In this document: in pieces, positions 41,558-50,021 of the stretch | Layout: every line of letters begins with the position of its first letter | Position numbering within the stretch: the stretch's first letter is position 1 | Assembly (NCBI RefSeq): GCF_020687385.1 | Contig: NZ_JAJEQM010000005.1 | Location: 1 to 64,000, forward strand | Direction: 5' to 3' | Origin: Hominilimicola fabiformis | Lineage (GTDB): Bacteria > Bacillota > Clostridia > UBA1381 | DNA length: 64,000 bases | The notes under the pieces: generated by a model | Seen by the model: the letters and a program-made list of their open reading frames with translations, nothing else | Databases searched by the model: none | What the model was told of the DNA's origin: nothing | Made by a program: the position numbers and the translations under genes

Positions 41558-42190
41558 ATGAATATACATAATGTTAGCCTTACAATTTCCGCAGTACGTC
41601 CAAACCAATACCCAACGACAGGTTATATGGAATTTGCATTTGCCGGACGTTCAAATGTCGGTAAATCTTCGATGATAAATAAATTGCTTAACAGAAAATC
41701 GCTGGCGAGAGTATCGGGTACACCGGGTAAAACAATTACGATTAATTTTTATAATATCGACGATACAATTTATCTTGTTGACTTGCCGGGTTACGGATAT
41801 GCACAGCGTTCAAAGTCCGAAACTGAAAAGTGGGGCAAGATGATGGAGGATTATCTTGCAAACCGTGAACCGCTTGTGCAGACGATATTGCTTGTTGACA
41901 GCCGTCATAAGCCGACTAAGGACGATATAACAATGGCAAATTGGATTCGCCATTATCATACGAATTTGATAGTTGTTGCAACAAAAATGGATAAGCTTAA
42001 AAAGAGAGATATTGAGCCGAATCTTCAAAGAATTTGGGAAACTCTTGAAATGGGCGAAGATGATATTCTTGTACCGTTTTCAACACAAGATGATGAAGGC
42101 AAATATACTGTATGGGATATGATTGAAATGATGCGTGCAGGTGAGCTTTATTACAGTGATGATGAAGAAAGCGAAGAAACAGAAGAATAA
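41558..42190 (+). CDS. ysxC: ribosome-biogenesis GTPase YsxC/EngB
   Basis: A 210-residue GTPase with G1 GRSNVGKSS, G2 TPGKTITINFY, G3 VDLPGYGYA and G4 ATKMDK. It is needed for large ribosomal subunit assembly. It follows lon by 24 bases with AAAGGAA in between. The C-terminus is acidic (DDEESEETEE), an extension common in this group. Confidence 0.97.
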   Translation: MNIHNVSLTISAVRPNQYPTTGYMEFAFAGRSNVGKSSMINKLLNRKSLARVSGTPGKTITINFYNIDDTIYLVDLPGYGYAQRSKSETEKWGKMMEDYLANREPLVQTILLVDSRHKPTKDDITMANWIRHYHTNLIVVATKMDKLKKRDIEPNLQRIWETLEMGEDDILVPFSTQDDEGKYTVWDMIEMMRAGELYYSDDEESEETEE

Positions 42191-42214
42191 AATAGAGATA
42201 TAATTCTATTGAAA

Positions 42215-42308
42215 TGCCACCCCTCAGTCAACTGCGTTGACAGCTCCCCTCGATGGGAGCCTAAAAGACTCTCCTTGAGGAGAGGCGTCACGAAGTGACG
42301 GAGCGGTG
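42215..42308 (+). repeat. dispersed Clostridia repeat with internal palindromes
   Basis: The stretch begins GCCACCCCTCAGTC and ends GACGGAGCGGTG, with two internal hairpins (CTCCCCTCGATGGGAG and CTCTCCTTGAGGAG) and CACGAAGTGACG. It is much richer in GC than the flanks. Sequences like it occur in many copies between genes in gut Clostridia. A shorter relative lies at 49,931-49,974. Confidence 0.65.
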
Positions 42309-42338
42309 TCGATTATCAGTATTCACTATAGTTTGTAG

Positions 42339-42357
42339 GGGCGATCATTGGTCGCCC
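42339..42357 (+). repeat. short inverted repeat GTAGGGGCGA...TCGCCC
   Basis: GGGCGA (42339-42344) pairs with TCGCCC (42352-42357) in the context TTTGTAGGGGCGATCATTGG. This is a second common type of intergenic repeat unit in Clostridia genomes. The remaining bases to 42,479 hold no gene that I can see. Confidence 0.45.
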
Positions 42358-42479
42358 AAAACGGAGTATCAGATAAGAGGGAATAGAGAAAAGATAACAG
42401 ATGGAAAGTAGGGGACGTCGAGGTCGCAATTTACTGCGATTGGCACACTTGACAACCCACAAAATACACATCACACAAA

Positions 42480-42507
42480 AAACGGAACTGAGATGTTCCG
42501 TTTTTTT
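42480..42507 (+). terminator. intrinsic terminator after ysxC
   Basis: AAACGGAAC / GTTCCGTTT stem with 6-base loop followed by seven T. It ends the lon-ysxC transcript. Confidence 0.85.
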
Positions 42508-42581
42508 ACGGAAACAAATGGAACAAAATTGAATTATTTAACGTCTAAATAAATATAAATATACAAAAGGAGGACGAGGAA

Positions 42582-45092
42582 TTGAAGAAAATATTAGCAA
42601 TTATAGTATTGCTTTGTGCATTGGGGGTAAGTGCATCGGCGGCAGATATGACATTTACGCCTGAAGGTGAAGGCAAGTGGATTTACTGCAACAATCCCGA
42701 AGCAATCAGAAATCAAGACTTAATGAACAGTGACGACAATCCGCCGTCATATATTATGAACAACGAAAATCTTGAACCGGATTTATATGACTTTCTTATT
42801 TGTCATATAAATTACACTGACAGTAACGGCGGTTACGGTGCAGGATATGAAATTGAAGTTGATGTTGAACTTACAGCTGTTGAGGACAGTGAAATAACTA
42901 TAAACAAAGCCTTTTTTGAGGCTGTTGAGGACGAGTCGTTTATATTCAGTGACGGAACGTGGTCAAAAGAAACAAACAAATTCGGTTGCATTAACGGACT
43001 TGCGTCAATGCTTGGTGTAAACCTGTCACAATTAAACGGTGCTTGGTTATACGAGGCAAAGCCATATGAGCCTGTAACTGTTGAACTGAAAAAAGGCGAA
43101 ACAATATGGCTCAGCGACTATATGGACGATTACACAAGTATCGGCTATCACAAGCCGTCACAGATACTTGGAGAATTATCACTTAATTACGGCAAAATGA
43201 ATTTTAATGTTGCGGCATTCAAAACGGGTGATGAACTAAAGGACAGAAGCAGTTTTGACCCGAATGCAAAGTTCGGAAAATATTCATACACAAGAACGGA
43301 AAAAGGTATTGCCGATTCACTTCCAAAGGTTAATGTTGACCTTGAATATACTATTGACAATACATACAAAGACGGTGAGTATATAAAAAACAAAGTATTT
43401 AATCAATATCAGCCTGACGGCTATGTTACGGACGCGTGGTGCACCAATCTTAATCCGCAGGACGATATTTGGTCGAAAGATATATCTGTACAGTCGGACT
43501 TGCTTACTTTGACATACAAAGATGATTCAAAACTTGATTATTACGGCTCTAATGTAAAGGAAAAAGAAAAAAATAATTTATGGATATGGGATCCGTATCA
43601 CAGTGATACCGCGGAATATCCGGGTGCGTCAACTTGGTACAACAGAGAGGACTATGTTCCCAATTATGAACTTTCCGTTAAACGCAGTAATCAAGGCTAC
43701 GGTTGCAGTATGGGCAACTATTGCGTAACAGAGGCATATAATTTAAAAGTTAAGAACGTAACGAATAAAGATAAGTATTTTGAATACGTTGCCGAAACTT
43801 CGTCCAATATTGCGGTGTATGTTGAGGACGAAAACGGCAAGCACAGCGGTCTTTTGAAAGACGAGTCAAGTCCTGCTAAAAAAGATACAATGGCAAGTGT
43901 ATTAATTCCGGCAAACAGTGAAAAGGAATTTTCGATTAATATGGTATTGCCTATAAATTACGTCGGCGGTATAAGAAATTCATTCAGAGTATGCAATGAA
44001 AGTCATATTGATAAGTATTACGAAGATTATGTCGATGAACCGAGAGCAGAGCAAGGACCGATTACAACAGGTGTCTTGGCATCGGAAGTAAGGGACGAAT
44101 TGCCGCAGGAAGTAAAGGATATTATAAACGGTAATTATGACAGTTACGAACTTTTGAAAACAAATACCGGATATATGTTAAGATGGATTGAATGGGACGG
44201 CTGTCCTTATTACTACACTTCAGAGTGGGGCAAGGTAAAGACAATTTACTATCTTGACAAAAATTATAAAATAAAAGATAAGTATGAATTTGATAAACTT
44301 ATTCAGCTTGCCGTTTATTATGACGGATATTACTATGTTGAGGACGCAGACGGAAACAGATTTAAGTCGGCAGACGGTCAGAAGTGGGAGAACTATAATC
44401 ATCGTATGCCGCTTGCAAATATAACATTCAATAAATCAAAGCCGTCAAAGTGGGCAGAAAAAGAAGTTAAGAGAGCGTATTCGCTTGATGTTGCACCGTA
44501 CAGATACAAAGATACACTTGTGTATACGGACAATATGACGCGTGAAAAGTTCTGCATAATTCTTGCAAATATGCTAAAGGCAAAGGATAAATTGCCGACA
44601 GAGCAGAATGTCAAATTCAGCGATACAACAAGAAAAGAAGTTTCGCTTTTGGGTACGGCAGGAATTATAAGCGGTTATGAGGACGGTACATTTAAACCTA
44701 ATAATTCGATTACGCGTGAAGAGGCGTCGATGCTTTTGTATAAGACAGCACAGTATATGGGGTATAACGATTTCTATGAGGATTACAAATTGTCGGATTA
44801 TAAGTATGCCGATGATGAAGAAATAGGCGAGTGGGCAAAAGAGGCTGTTTATCAGATGAACAAAGCCGAGATAATGACAGGTATGGGCGATGATATGTTC
44901 TCACCTAAATCAAATTATACAAATGAACAGTCAATCTCAACTATTATGAGATTATACGATTTGCAGAATAAACCTAAATCAACACCAACGCCAACTTTAG
45001 CTCCGATACCTGAGCCGACAGAAGTACCGACAACAGAGGAAACAGACATTCCTGAAACAGACGGCGGAGAAACAACAGTTCAAGAAAATTAA
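42582..45092 (+). CDS. secreted S-layer-homology protein of unknown ectodomain
   Basis: An 836-residue surface protein with TTG start behind AAAGGAGGACG. The signal peptide is residues 1-20 (AIIVLLCALGVSASA). About 600 residues of unrecognised, beta-rich, Tyr/Asp-rich ectodomain follow, then three SLH-type repeats from about 620 to 780 (WAEKEVKRAYSL...; GIISGYEDGTFKPNNSITRE; WAKEAVYQMNKAEIMTGMGD) that bind pyruvylated cell-wall polymers. The end is a Pro/Thr/Glu-rich tail. It is a single-gene unit between two terminators. Confidence 0.9.
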   Translation: MKKILAIIVLLCALGVSASAADMTFTPEGEGKWIYCNNPEAIRNQDLMNSDDNPPSYIMNNENLEPDLYDFLICHINYTDSNGGYGAGYEIEVDVELTAVEDSEITINKAFFEAVEDESFIFSDGTWSKETNKFGCINGLASMLGVNLSQLNGAWLYEAKPYEPVTVELKKGETIWLSDYMDDYTSIGYHKPSQILGELSLNYGKMNFNVAAFKTGDELKDRSSFDPNAKFGKYSYTRTEKGIADSLPKVNVDLEYTIDNTYKDGEYIKNKVFNQYQPDGYVTDAWCTNLNPQDDIWSKDISVQSDLLTLTYKDDSKLDYYGSNVKEKEKNNLWIWDPYHSDTAEYPGASTWYNREDYVPNYELSVKRSNQGYGCSMGNYCVTEAYNLKVKNVTNKDKYFEYVAETSSNIAVYVEDENGKHSGLLKDESSPAKKDTMASVLIPANSEKEFSINMVLPINYVGGIRNSFRVCNESHIDKYYEDYVDEPRAEQGPITTGVLASEVRDELPQEVKDIINGNYDSYELLKTNTGYMLRWIEWDGCPYYYTSEWGKVKTIYYLDKNYKIKDKYEFDKLIQLAVYYDGYYYVEDADGNRFKSADGQKWENYNHRMPLANITFNKSKPSKWAEKEVKRAYSLDVAPYRYKDTLVYTDNMTREKFCIILANMLKAKDKLPTEQNVKFSDTTRKEVSLLGTAGIISGYEDGTFKPNNSITREEASMLLYKTAQYMGYNDFYEDYKLSDYKYADDEEIGEWAKEAVYQMNKAEIMTGMGDDMFSPKSNYTNEQSISTIMRLYDLQNKPKSTPTPTLAPIPEPTEVPTTEETDIPETDGGETTVQEN

Positions 45093-45093
45093 C

Positions 45094-45125
45094 AAAAAAG
45101 TATCCTCAACAGAGGATACTTTTTT
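45094..45125 (+). terminator. bidirectional terminator between the SLH gene and spo0A
   Basis: A 14-base stem AAAAAAGTATCCTC / GAGGATACTTTTTT with a 4-base loop; A-run and T-run make it functional for both converging genes. Confidence 0.9.
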
Positions 45126-45144
45126 TGAGAGAAGATATATTTTA

Positions 45145-45927
45145 TTATTTTAATTGAAGTCTGATTCTGTCGGCAACCATTGCGATAAATTCTGAATTTG
45201 TCGGCTTGCCTTTGCCTGTGTGGATTGTGTAGCCGAAAATTTCATTCATAACCTCAGGCTTACCTCTGCTCCAAGCGACTTCTATTGAGTGGCGGATTGC
45301 ACGTTCTACACGGCTGGCGGTGGTATTATATGCCTTTGCAATTTCGGGATAAAGCTGTTTAGTGATGAAGTTTAACAGGTCCATATTTTCAACAACCATC
45401 ATTATTGCACTTCGGATATATTGATAACCCTTAATATGTGCCGGAACACCAAGCTCGTGAATGAAGTCTGTAACGATAGTTTCAAGGTCTGTTTCTTCGG
45501 CTTTTTGAGCTGTTATATTGTGTGAAAGCGGTATTGCGCTAACCATAGGAACAGATGTTAAATCTTGAATAACTTCGTATACACGTTCGTTGCTTTGCGG
45601 TTTTAAAAGACAGTAGTCTATTAAAGGACTTACTGACGCAGCCATTTTAATTGCTATTGATGAAACGGAATAAACTATGATTTTAGGCTTTTTATCAAAT
45701 GTCAAAGTCTGCATACGCTTTAAAACTCCTATACCGTCAAGTTTCGGCATTACAAGGTCAAGAATTATAACGTCGGGTCTGGTTTGAGAAATAAGAGTGT
45801 AAGCCTCTTCACCGTCTGTTGCAATAGCCGTTACTGTCATATTAGGCTTTGCACCTATGTATGATGATAATTCCTTTGCTAAATCTTCGTTGTCATCTGC
45901 TATTAGTACAGAGATATTGTTGTTCAT
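45145..45927 (-). CDS. spo0A: sporulation master regulator Spo0A
   Basis: A 260-residue response regulator. The receiver domain has ADDN (Asp11-12), [11 protein letters not shown] (phospho-acceptor Asp near 56), a Ser-containing YSVSS and LLKP (Lys). The C-terminal Spo0A domain ([18 protein letters not shown], then [18 protein letters not shown]) is the sporulation-specific DNA-binding fold with its recognition helix. This is the clearest sign that the host is a spore former. AGGAGG lies 8 bases upstream; a sigma-A promoter lies further up. The usual upstream spoIVB neighbour is not present here. Confidence 0.98.
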   Translation of the reverse strand: MNNNISVLIADDNEDLAKELSSYIGAKPNMTVTAIATDGEEAYTLISQTRPDVIILDLVMPKLDGIGVLKRMQTLTFDKKPKIIVYSVSSIAIKMAASVSPLIDYCLLKPQSNERVYEVIQDLTSVPMVSAIPLSHNITAQKAEETDLETIVTDFIHELGVPAHIKGYQYIRSAIMMVVENMDLLNFITKQLYPEIAKAYNTTASRVERAIRHSIEVAWSRGKPEVMNEIFGYTIHTGKGKPTNSEFIAMVADRIRLQLK

Positions 45928-45998
45928 AAGTAAGTCCTCCTATTGTATAAAGTTAATATGATGTCTACTATTTGTAAATGTTTTCCATTACGTAAAGT

Positions 45999-46027
45999 AT
46001 ATTACCATAAAATGTTAATAAAATCAA
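45999..46027 (-). promoter_or_regulatory. putative sigma-A promoter of spo0A
   Basis: On the minus strand TTGATT (46022-46027) and TAATAT (45999-46004) are separated by 17 bases. A later sigma-H start, as in Bacillus, could lie closer to the gene but is not obvious. Confidence 0.5.
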
Positions 46028-46099
46028 GAGATTTTTCAAAAAAATTCCAAAAAATTTTAAAATATATTTTTTTAATGCCGTAAATACTGTAAAATACAA

Positions 46100-46135
46100 C
46101 AAAAAAAGATGTCAAAACTTTTTGTTTTGACATCT
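46100..46135 (-). terminator. terminator of the P-type ATPase gene
   Basis: On the minus strand AGATGTCAAAAC / GTTTTGACATCT (12-base stem, 5-base loop) is followed by TTTTTTT. It lies just downstream of the ATPase stop. Confidence 0.85.
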
Positions 46136-46154
46136 CCTATATGGGGATATGTGA

Positions 46155-48284
46155 TTAATCTTTGTAATATAATGCTCGAAGTGAGTTTAAAATCGCAAGC
46201 AATGATACACCTACATCAGCGAAAATTGCAAGCCACATTGTGCTTATGCCAAGTACGCTTAAAATCATAACAAGAACTTTAACGCCGATAGCAAATACAA
46301 TGTTTTGGATTATAACCGACATAGTTTTTGCGGAGATTTTAGATGCTTTGGCAATTTTGGAAGGTTCATCAGTCATAAGAACAACGTCAGCCGCCTCGAT
46401 TGCACTGTCCGAACCGATACCGCCCATAGCAATACCGACGTCCGAACGCATAAGTACGGGTGCGTCGTTAATTCCGTCACCGACGAATGCAACATTCTTT
46501 TTATGATTTTTAGAAGAAAGGATTTCTTCAAGTTTTGAAACCTTATCCTGTGGCAACAACTGCGAATAAACTTTATCAATACCAATCTGCTCTGCGGTAT
46601 AATCGGCGTTTTTCTTTACGTCGCCGGTAAGCATAACAGATTTGATATTAAGCTGTTTCAATGCTGAAATTGCAGCTTTACTGTCAGCTTTGATTTCATC
46701 AGATATAACGATATATCCGGCAAATTTTCCGTCAACTGCAATGTATATAATACTTCCGATGTGTGATTTTGCTTTTTCATGAGAGATATTGTTGCTCTCA
46801 AGAAGTCTGCCGTTACCGGCTAAAACTTTATGACCGTCTATATCTGCACTGATACCCATACCGGAAATTTCTGTGTAGTTTGAGATTTTTGCAGTGTCAA
46901 CGGTGTTTTTGTAAGCATTTTTAACCGATACTGCGATAGGGTGTGTTGAGTAAAATTCAGCATAAGCGGCATATTTTATAAGTTCGTCTTTGTCGATAAC
47001 AGAATATACGTCTTTTACGGCGAATACACCTTTTGTAAGAGTACCTGTTTTGTCAAATACGACAGTATCAAGTTTAGCAAGCTTTTCGATGAAGTTACTG
47101 CCCTTAACAAGAATACCGTTCTTTGACGCACAACCGATACCGGCAAAGAAACCAAGCGGAATTGATACAACCAATGCACAAGGGCAAGAAACCACAAGGA
47201 ACATAAGTCCGCGATATATCCAAGTTCTGAAATCTCCGAGAAACATGGGAGGAACGAACATAACTATTACCGCAAGTGCAACGACAATCGGTGTATAGTA
47301 TTTAGCAAATACGGAAATAAATTTTTCCGATTTTGCTTTTTTGCTTTGAGCGTGTTCAACCATATCAAGAATTTTTGAAACGGTACTTTCGCCGTATGTT
47401 TTTTCTACTTTAATATATATAGGTGAGCCTGTATTCAAACTTCCGCTCAATACAGTATCACCAGTAACAGCCTTACGCGGTACGCTTTCGCCTGTAAGTG
47501 CTTTTGTATCAAGATATGTTTCGCCCGAAGTTATTGTACCGTCAAGAGGAATTTTTTCGCCCGGTTTTACAATTATAATATCTCCGATTGAAATTTCAGA
47601 CGGAGAAACTTTTGTAATCGTGCCGTTTACTTCTGTATTGGCATAGTCGGGACGAATATCCATAAGTTCCGTAATTGAATTACGGCTCTTTTGTGCCGCA
47701 CGTTCCTGCAATGCCTCGCCGACTTGATAGAACAGCATTACGGCAACTGCTTCAGGGTGTTCACCGACAGCAAATGCACCGATACTTGCTATACTCATTA
47801 AGAAGTTTTCGTTGAATAAGTGTCCTTTGAATATGTTTTTAATCGCATTCCAAACTATATCATAGCCAAGAACAATATAAGCGACTACAAATAAAATATC
47901 TGATATCAATGGGGAAGAAAGTACGTTTTCTGTTACGATACCTGCCGCAAAAAGTATTGCACCGGCTATAAGTCTTATAGTAAGAACTTTTTCATCTTCC
48001 TCTCCATGTTCGCAACCGCATCCGCAGCCACAGCCATGTTCGTGATGATCGTGACCGCAACCGCAATGGTCTTCATGCTCGTGATGATTGTCGTGACCGC
48101 AACCGCAGCGGTCATCATGCTCATGATGATGTTCATGTCCGCAGCTACAATGAGCCTCGTGCTCGTGTTTATGATGATCGTGACCGCAACCACAATGGTC
48201 CTCGTGTTCATGATGATGTTCATGTTTTTCACAACAGACATCTTTATTATCTTCCGCAATATTACTATCGTTATTTTTTTTCAT
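46155..48284 (-). CDS. heavy-metal P1B-type ATPase with His/Cys-rich N-terminus
   Basis: A 709-residue metal exporter of the ZntA/CadA group. Residues 16-93 are five to six imperfect repeats of the kind HEHEDHCGCGHDHH in place of the usual HMA domain. The core shows the ion-binding CPC in VVSCPCALVV (about 370), phosphorylation motif DKTGTLT (about 410) and GDGINDAPVL near 610. CPC with these neighbours points to zinc, cadmium, lead or cobalt rather than copper, but this is not certain. It is a single-gene unit with its own promoter, palindromic operator and terminator. No regulator gene is adjacent. Confidence 0.95.
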   Translation of the reverse strand: MKKNNDSNIAEDNKDVCCEKHEHHHEHEDHCGCGHDHHKHEHEAHCSCGHEHHHEHDDRCGCGHDNHHEHEDHCGCGHDHHEHGCGCGCGCEHGEEDEKVLTIRLIAGAILFAAGIVTENVLSSPLISDILFVVAYIVLGYDIVWNAIKNIFKGHLFNENFLMSIASIGAFAVGEHPEAVAVMLFYQVGEALQERAAQKSRNSITELMDIRPDYANTEVNGTITKVSPSEISIGDIIIVKPGEKIPLDGTITSGETYLDTKALTGESVPRKAVTGDTVLSGSLNTGSPIYIKVEKTYGESTVSKILDMVEHAQSKKAKSEKFISVFAKYYTPIVVALAVIVMFVPPMFLGDFRTWIYRGLMFLVVSCPCALVVSIPLGFFAGIGCASKNGILVKGSNFIEKLAKLDTVVFDKTGTLTKGVFAVKDVYSVIDKDELIKYAAYAEFYSTHPIAVSVKNAYKNTVDTAKISNYTEISGMGISADIDGHKVLAGNGRLLESNNISHEKAKSHIGSIIYIAVDGKFAGYIVISDEIKADSKAAISALKQLNIKSVMLTGDVKKNADYTAEQIGIDKVYSQLLPQDKVSKLEEILSSKNHKKNVAFVGDGINDAPVLMRSDVGIAMGGIGSDSAIEAADVVLMTDEPSKIAKASKISAKTMSVIIQNIVFAIGVKVLVMILSVLGISTMWLAIFADVGVSLLAILNSLRALYYKD
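48006..48239 (-). repeat. tandem repeat encoding His/Cys-rich metal-binding units
   Basis: About six imperfect units of roughly 36-42 bases with a GACCGCAACCGCAATGGTC core on the plus strand. They code for HCGCGHDHH-type units in the ATPase N-terminus. Unit length and content vary slightly, as expected for repeat expansion. They are not a CRISPR array. Confidence 0.85.
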
Positions 48285-48302
48285 ATCTGCACCTCCATAC
48301 TT

Positions 48303-48359
48303 GAATATATGAATAACTGTTCATATATTCATTATACGGTATACTATATCATTTGTCAA
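48303..48359 (-). promoter_or_regulatory. promoter and ArsR/SmtB-type operator of the metal ATPase gene
   Basis: On the minus strand TTGACA (48354-48359) and TATAAT (48331-48336) with 17 bases between form a near-perfect sigma-A promoter. Directly after the -10 box lies a perfect palindrome, GAATATATGAA / TTCATATATTC with a 6-base centre (48303-48330), which resembles the ATATGAA-type sites bound by ArsR/SmtB metal-sensing repressors. Metal would release the repressor and induce export. Confidence 0.8.
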
Positions 48360-48412
48360 TAGTTTTATTCAAAAAATAAAAATAATACTTAAAAATATGT
48401 TTTTATACCGCA

Positions 48413-48446
48413 AAACAGCGGTGCTTCCGAAAAAGCACCGCTGTTT
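48413..48446 (-). terminator. hairpin after the Cys-rich peptide gene
   Basis: A 14-base GC-rich stem AAACAGCGGTGCTT / AAGCACCGCTGTTT with a 6-base loop, located downstream of the minus-strand peptide gene. Only a short T-run (TTTT) is present on the minus strand. Confidence 0.65.
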
Positions 48447-48481
48447 GCCACTGATATTTTGAAAGTGGAGTTGATGTAAGA

Positions 48482-48595
48482 TTAGTTGTTGCACATACAA
48501 GTAACGATAACGATAATAATAAGAACCCAAATAATCATATCAAGATCAAAATCGCAACCGCCTCTTTGACAACCGTTTCCACAACATTCGCCCAT
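48482..48595 (-). CDS. 37-residue Cys-rich membrane peptide
   Basis: A minus-strand frame with AAAGGAGG at 10 bases. The peptide starts MGECCGNGCQRGGC, continues as one membrane segment (MIIWVLIIIVIVT), and ends CMCNN, giving six cysteines in 37 residues. It lies between the metal ATPase and the asn genes. Similar tiny peptides occur in sporulating Firmicutes (YjcZ-like layout). A link to metal handling or the spore is speculation. The region up to 48,673 shows no other gene. Confidence 0.7.
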   Translation of the reverse strand: MGECCGNGCQRGGCDFDLDMIIWVLIIIVIVTCMCNN

Positions 48596-48673
48596 TGTGA
48601 GTGCCTCCTTTCAATGTTTTGTAATATATATTATGACTAATATATTAATTTTGCACATTGTCCCATATTTTAC

Positions 48674-48702
48674 TTGAATTTTTCTTCAAAATGGGTTAGA
48701 AT
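48674..48702 (+). promoter_or_regulatory. promoter of the DUF896-asnA transcript
   Basis: TTGAAT (48674-48679) and TAGAAT (48697-48702) with a 17-base spacer lie 35 bases before the DUF896 start. Confidence 0.6.
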
Positions 48703-48737
48703 AGTAGTAGTGATATTTTCTTGGGGAGGTAAATCTT

Positions 48738-48917
48738 TTGGATAAGAAGAAAATTGACAGAATAAATGAACTTGCGAAAAAGGCAAGAAGTTCCGATGGG
48801 TTGACGCCTGAGGAAATGACGGAGCGTGCAAAGCTCCGTGAAGAATATCTTAATGCCATACGTCAGAATTTCAAACAGACGCTTGACAATATTGAAATAA
48901 TTGATAAAGGAGAATAA
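48738..48917 (+). CDS. DUF896 (YnzC-like) protein
   Basis: A 59-residue protein with TTG start behind GGGGAGG. It matches the YnzC family end to end: KIDRINELAKKARSSDGLTP, EEMTERAKLREEYL, and the end FKQTLDNIEIID. The family forms a two-helix hairpin; in Bacillus it is linked to the SOS operon. It is cotranscribed with asnA. Confidence 0.9.
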   Translation: MDKKKIDRINELAKKARSSDGLTPEEMTERAKLREEYLNAIRQNFKQTLDNIEIIDKGE

Positions 48918-48920
48918 AAA

Positions 48921-49928
48921 ATGTCACTAATAATTCCCGAAAACTATAAATCAAATCTTAACGGACGCGAAACGGAAAAAGCAATTAAATTTATAAAGGA
49001 TACATTTCAGCATGAAATAATTTCTGCACTTAATTTGCAGAGAATTTCAGCACCGTTATTTGTACGTCCCGAAACAGGTCTTAACGATAATCTTAACGGA
49101 GTTGAACGTCCTGTAAGTTTTGATGCACCTTGTATCGGCGGTGCTACACTTGAAATTGTTCATTCACTTGCAAAGTGGAAGAGAATGACTCTCGGCAGAT
49201 ACGGTTTTAATCCGGGTGAGGGCTTGTATACAGATATGAACGCCATAAGACGTGATGAGGAAGTGGACAATCTTCACTCTATGTACGTTGACCAATGGGA
49301 CTGGGAGGCTGTTATAAATAAGTCAGACAGAACTGTTGAAACTTTAAAGAGTTTTGTAGAACGTATATATACCGCTATGAAGTCGACTCAAAGCAGAGTA
49401 TGCCAAAAGTTCAGCGGTATTGAAAATAATTTCCCTGAGGAAATTACATTTATAACAACGCAAGAACTTGAGGATATGTACCCTGATCTTGAACCGAAAG
49501 AAAGAGAAAATAAACTTCTTCGCGAAAAGAAAGCGGTATTCCTAATGCAAATCGGTAAAGAATTGAAGTCGGGTCAAAGACACGACGGCAGAGCTCCGGA
49601 TTATGACGATTGGGAGCTTAACGGTGATATTCTTGTTTATTATCCTGTTCTTGATATGGCTTACGAACTTTCAAGCATGGGTATCAGAGTTGACGAAGAT
49701 TCACTTCTTTCGCAAATTAAGATTGCAGGCTGTGAGGACAGACTTGAACTTGATTTCCATAAGAAACTTCTTAATAAGGAACTTCCTTATACAATCGGCG
49801 GCGGTATCGGTCAGTCAAGATTGTGTATGTATATGCTTGGTAAGGCTCATATCGGCGAAGTACAGGCATCTGTATGGCCGGACGATATGCGTAAGACTTG
49901 CGAAGAAAAAGGAATAAAGCTACTATAA
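48921..49928 (+). CDS. asnA: aspartate-ammonia ligase
   Basis: A 335-residue AsnA of normal length, class II tRNA-synthetase fold. Motifs seen: SAPLFVRPETGLNDNLNG, ERPVSFD, then LNAIRRDE-like MNAIRRDEEVDNLHS, and the end GGGIGQSRLCMYML (motif 3). It makes asparagine from aspartate, ammonia and ATP. It precedes asnS, so asparagine supply and charging are linked. Confidence 0.97.
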   Translation: MSLIIPENYKSNLNGRETEKAIKFIKDTFQHEIISALNLQRISAPLFVRPETGLNDNLNGVERPVSFDAPCIGGATLEIVHSLAKWKRMTLGRYGFNPGEGLYTDMNAIRRDEEVDNLHSMYVDQWDWEAVINKSDRTVETLKSFVERIYTAMKSTQSRVCQKFSGIENNFPEEITFITTQELEDMYPDLEPKERENKLLREKKAVFLMQIGKELKSGQRHDGRAPDYDDWELNGDILVYYPVLDMAYELSSMGIRVDEDSLLSQIKIAGCEDRLELDFHKKLLNKELPYTIGGGIGQSRLCMYMLGKAHIGEVQASVWPDDMRKTCEEKGIKLL

Positions 49929-49930
49929 TA

Positions 49931-49974
49931 AGCCTCTCCTTAAGGGGAGGTGCCTAAAAGGCGAAGCGGTGGCA
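49931..49974 (+). repeat. short relative of the dispersed repeat
   Basis: CCTCTCCTTAAGGGGAGG forms a hairpin, followed by TGCCTAAAAGGCGAAGCGGTGGCA. It shares the CTCTCCTT...GGAG and the AGCGGTG end with the repeat at 42,215 and could end or attenuate the asnA message before asnS. Confidence 0.55.
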
Positions 49975-50021
49975 CAGAGCTACTATATTTAATAACTATT
50001 GAAAGGATCATTATTTAGATT

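Noticed and set aside
48006-48239. Regularly spaced repeats that look like a CRISPR array
   Set aside because: Repeat units code in frame for HCGCGHDHH-type peptides, there are no unique spacers, and no cas genes are near.
48006-48362. Open frame of about 118 codons on the plus strand over the metal ATPase start
   Set aside because: It is the reverse strand of the His/Cys repeats and has no binding site; its repetitive hydrophobic product is a by-product of those repeats.
48674-50021. T-box or riboswitch ahead of asnA or asnS
   Set aside because: The leaders are too short and lack a T-box-like sequence; only a promoter and a repeat-type hairpin are visible.
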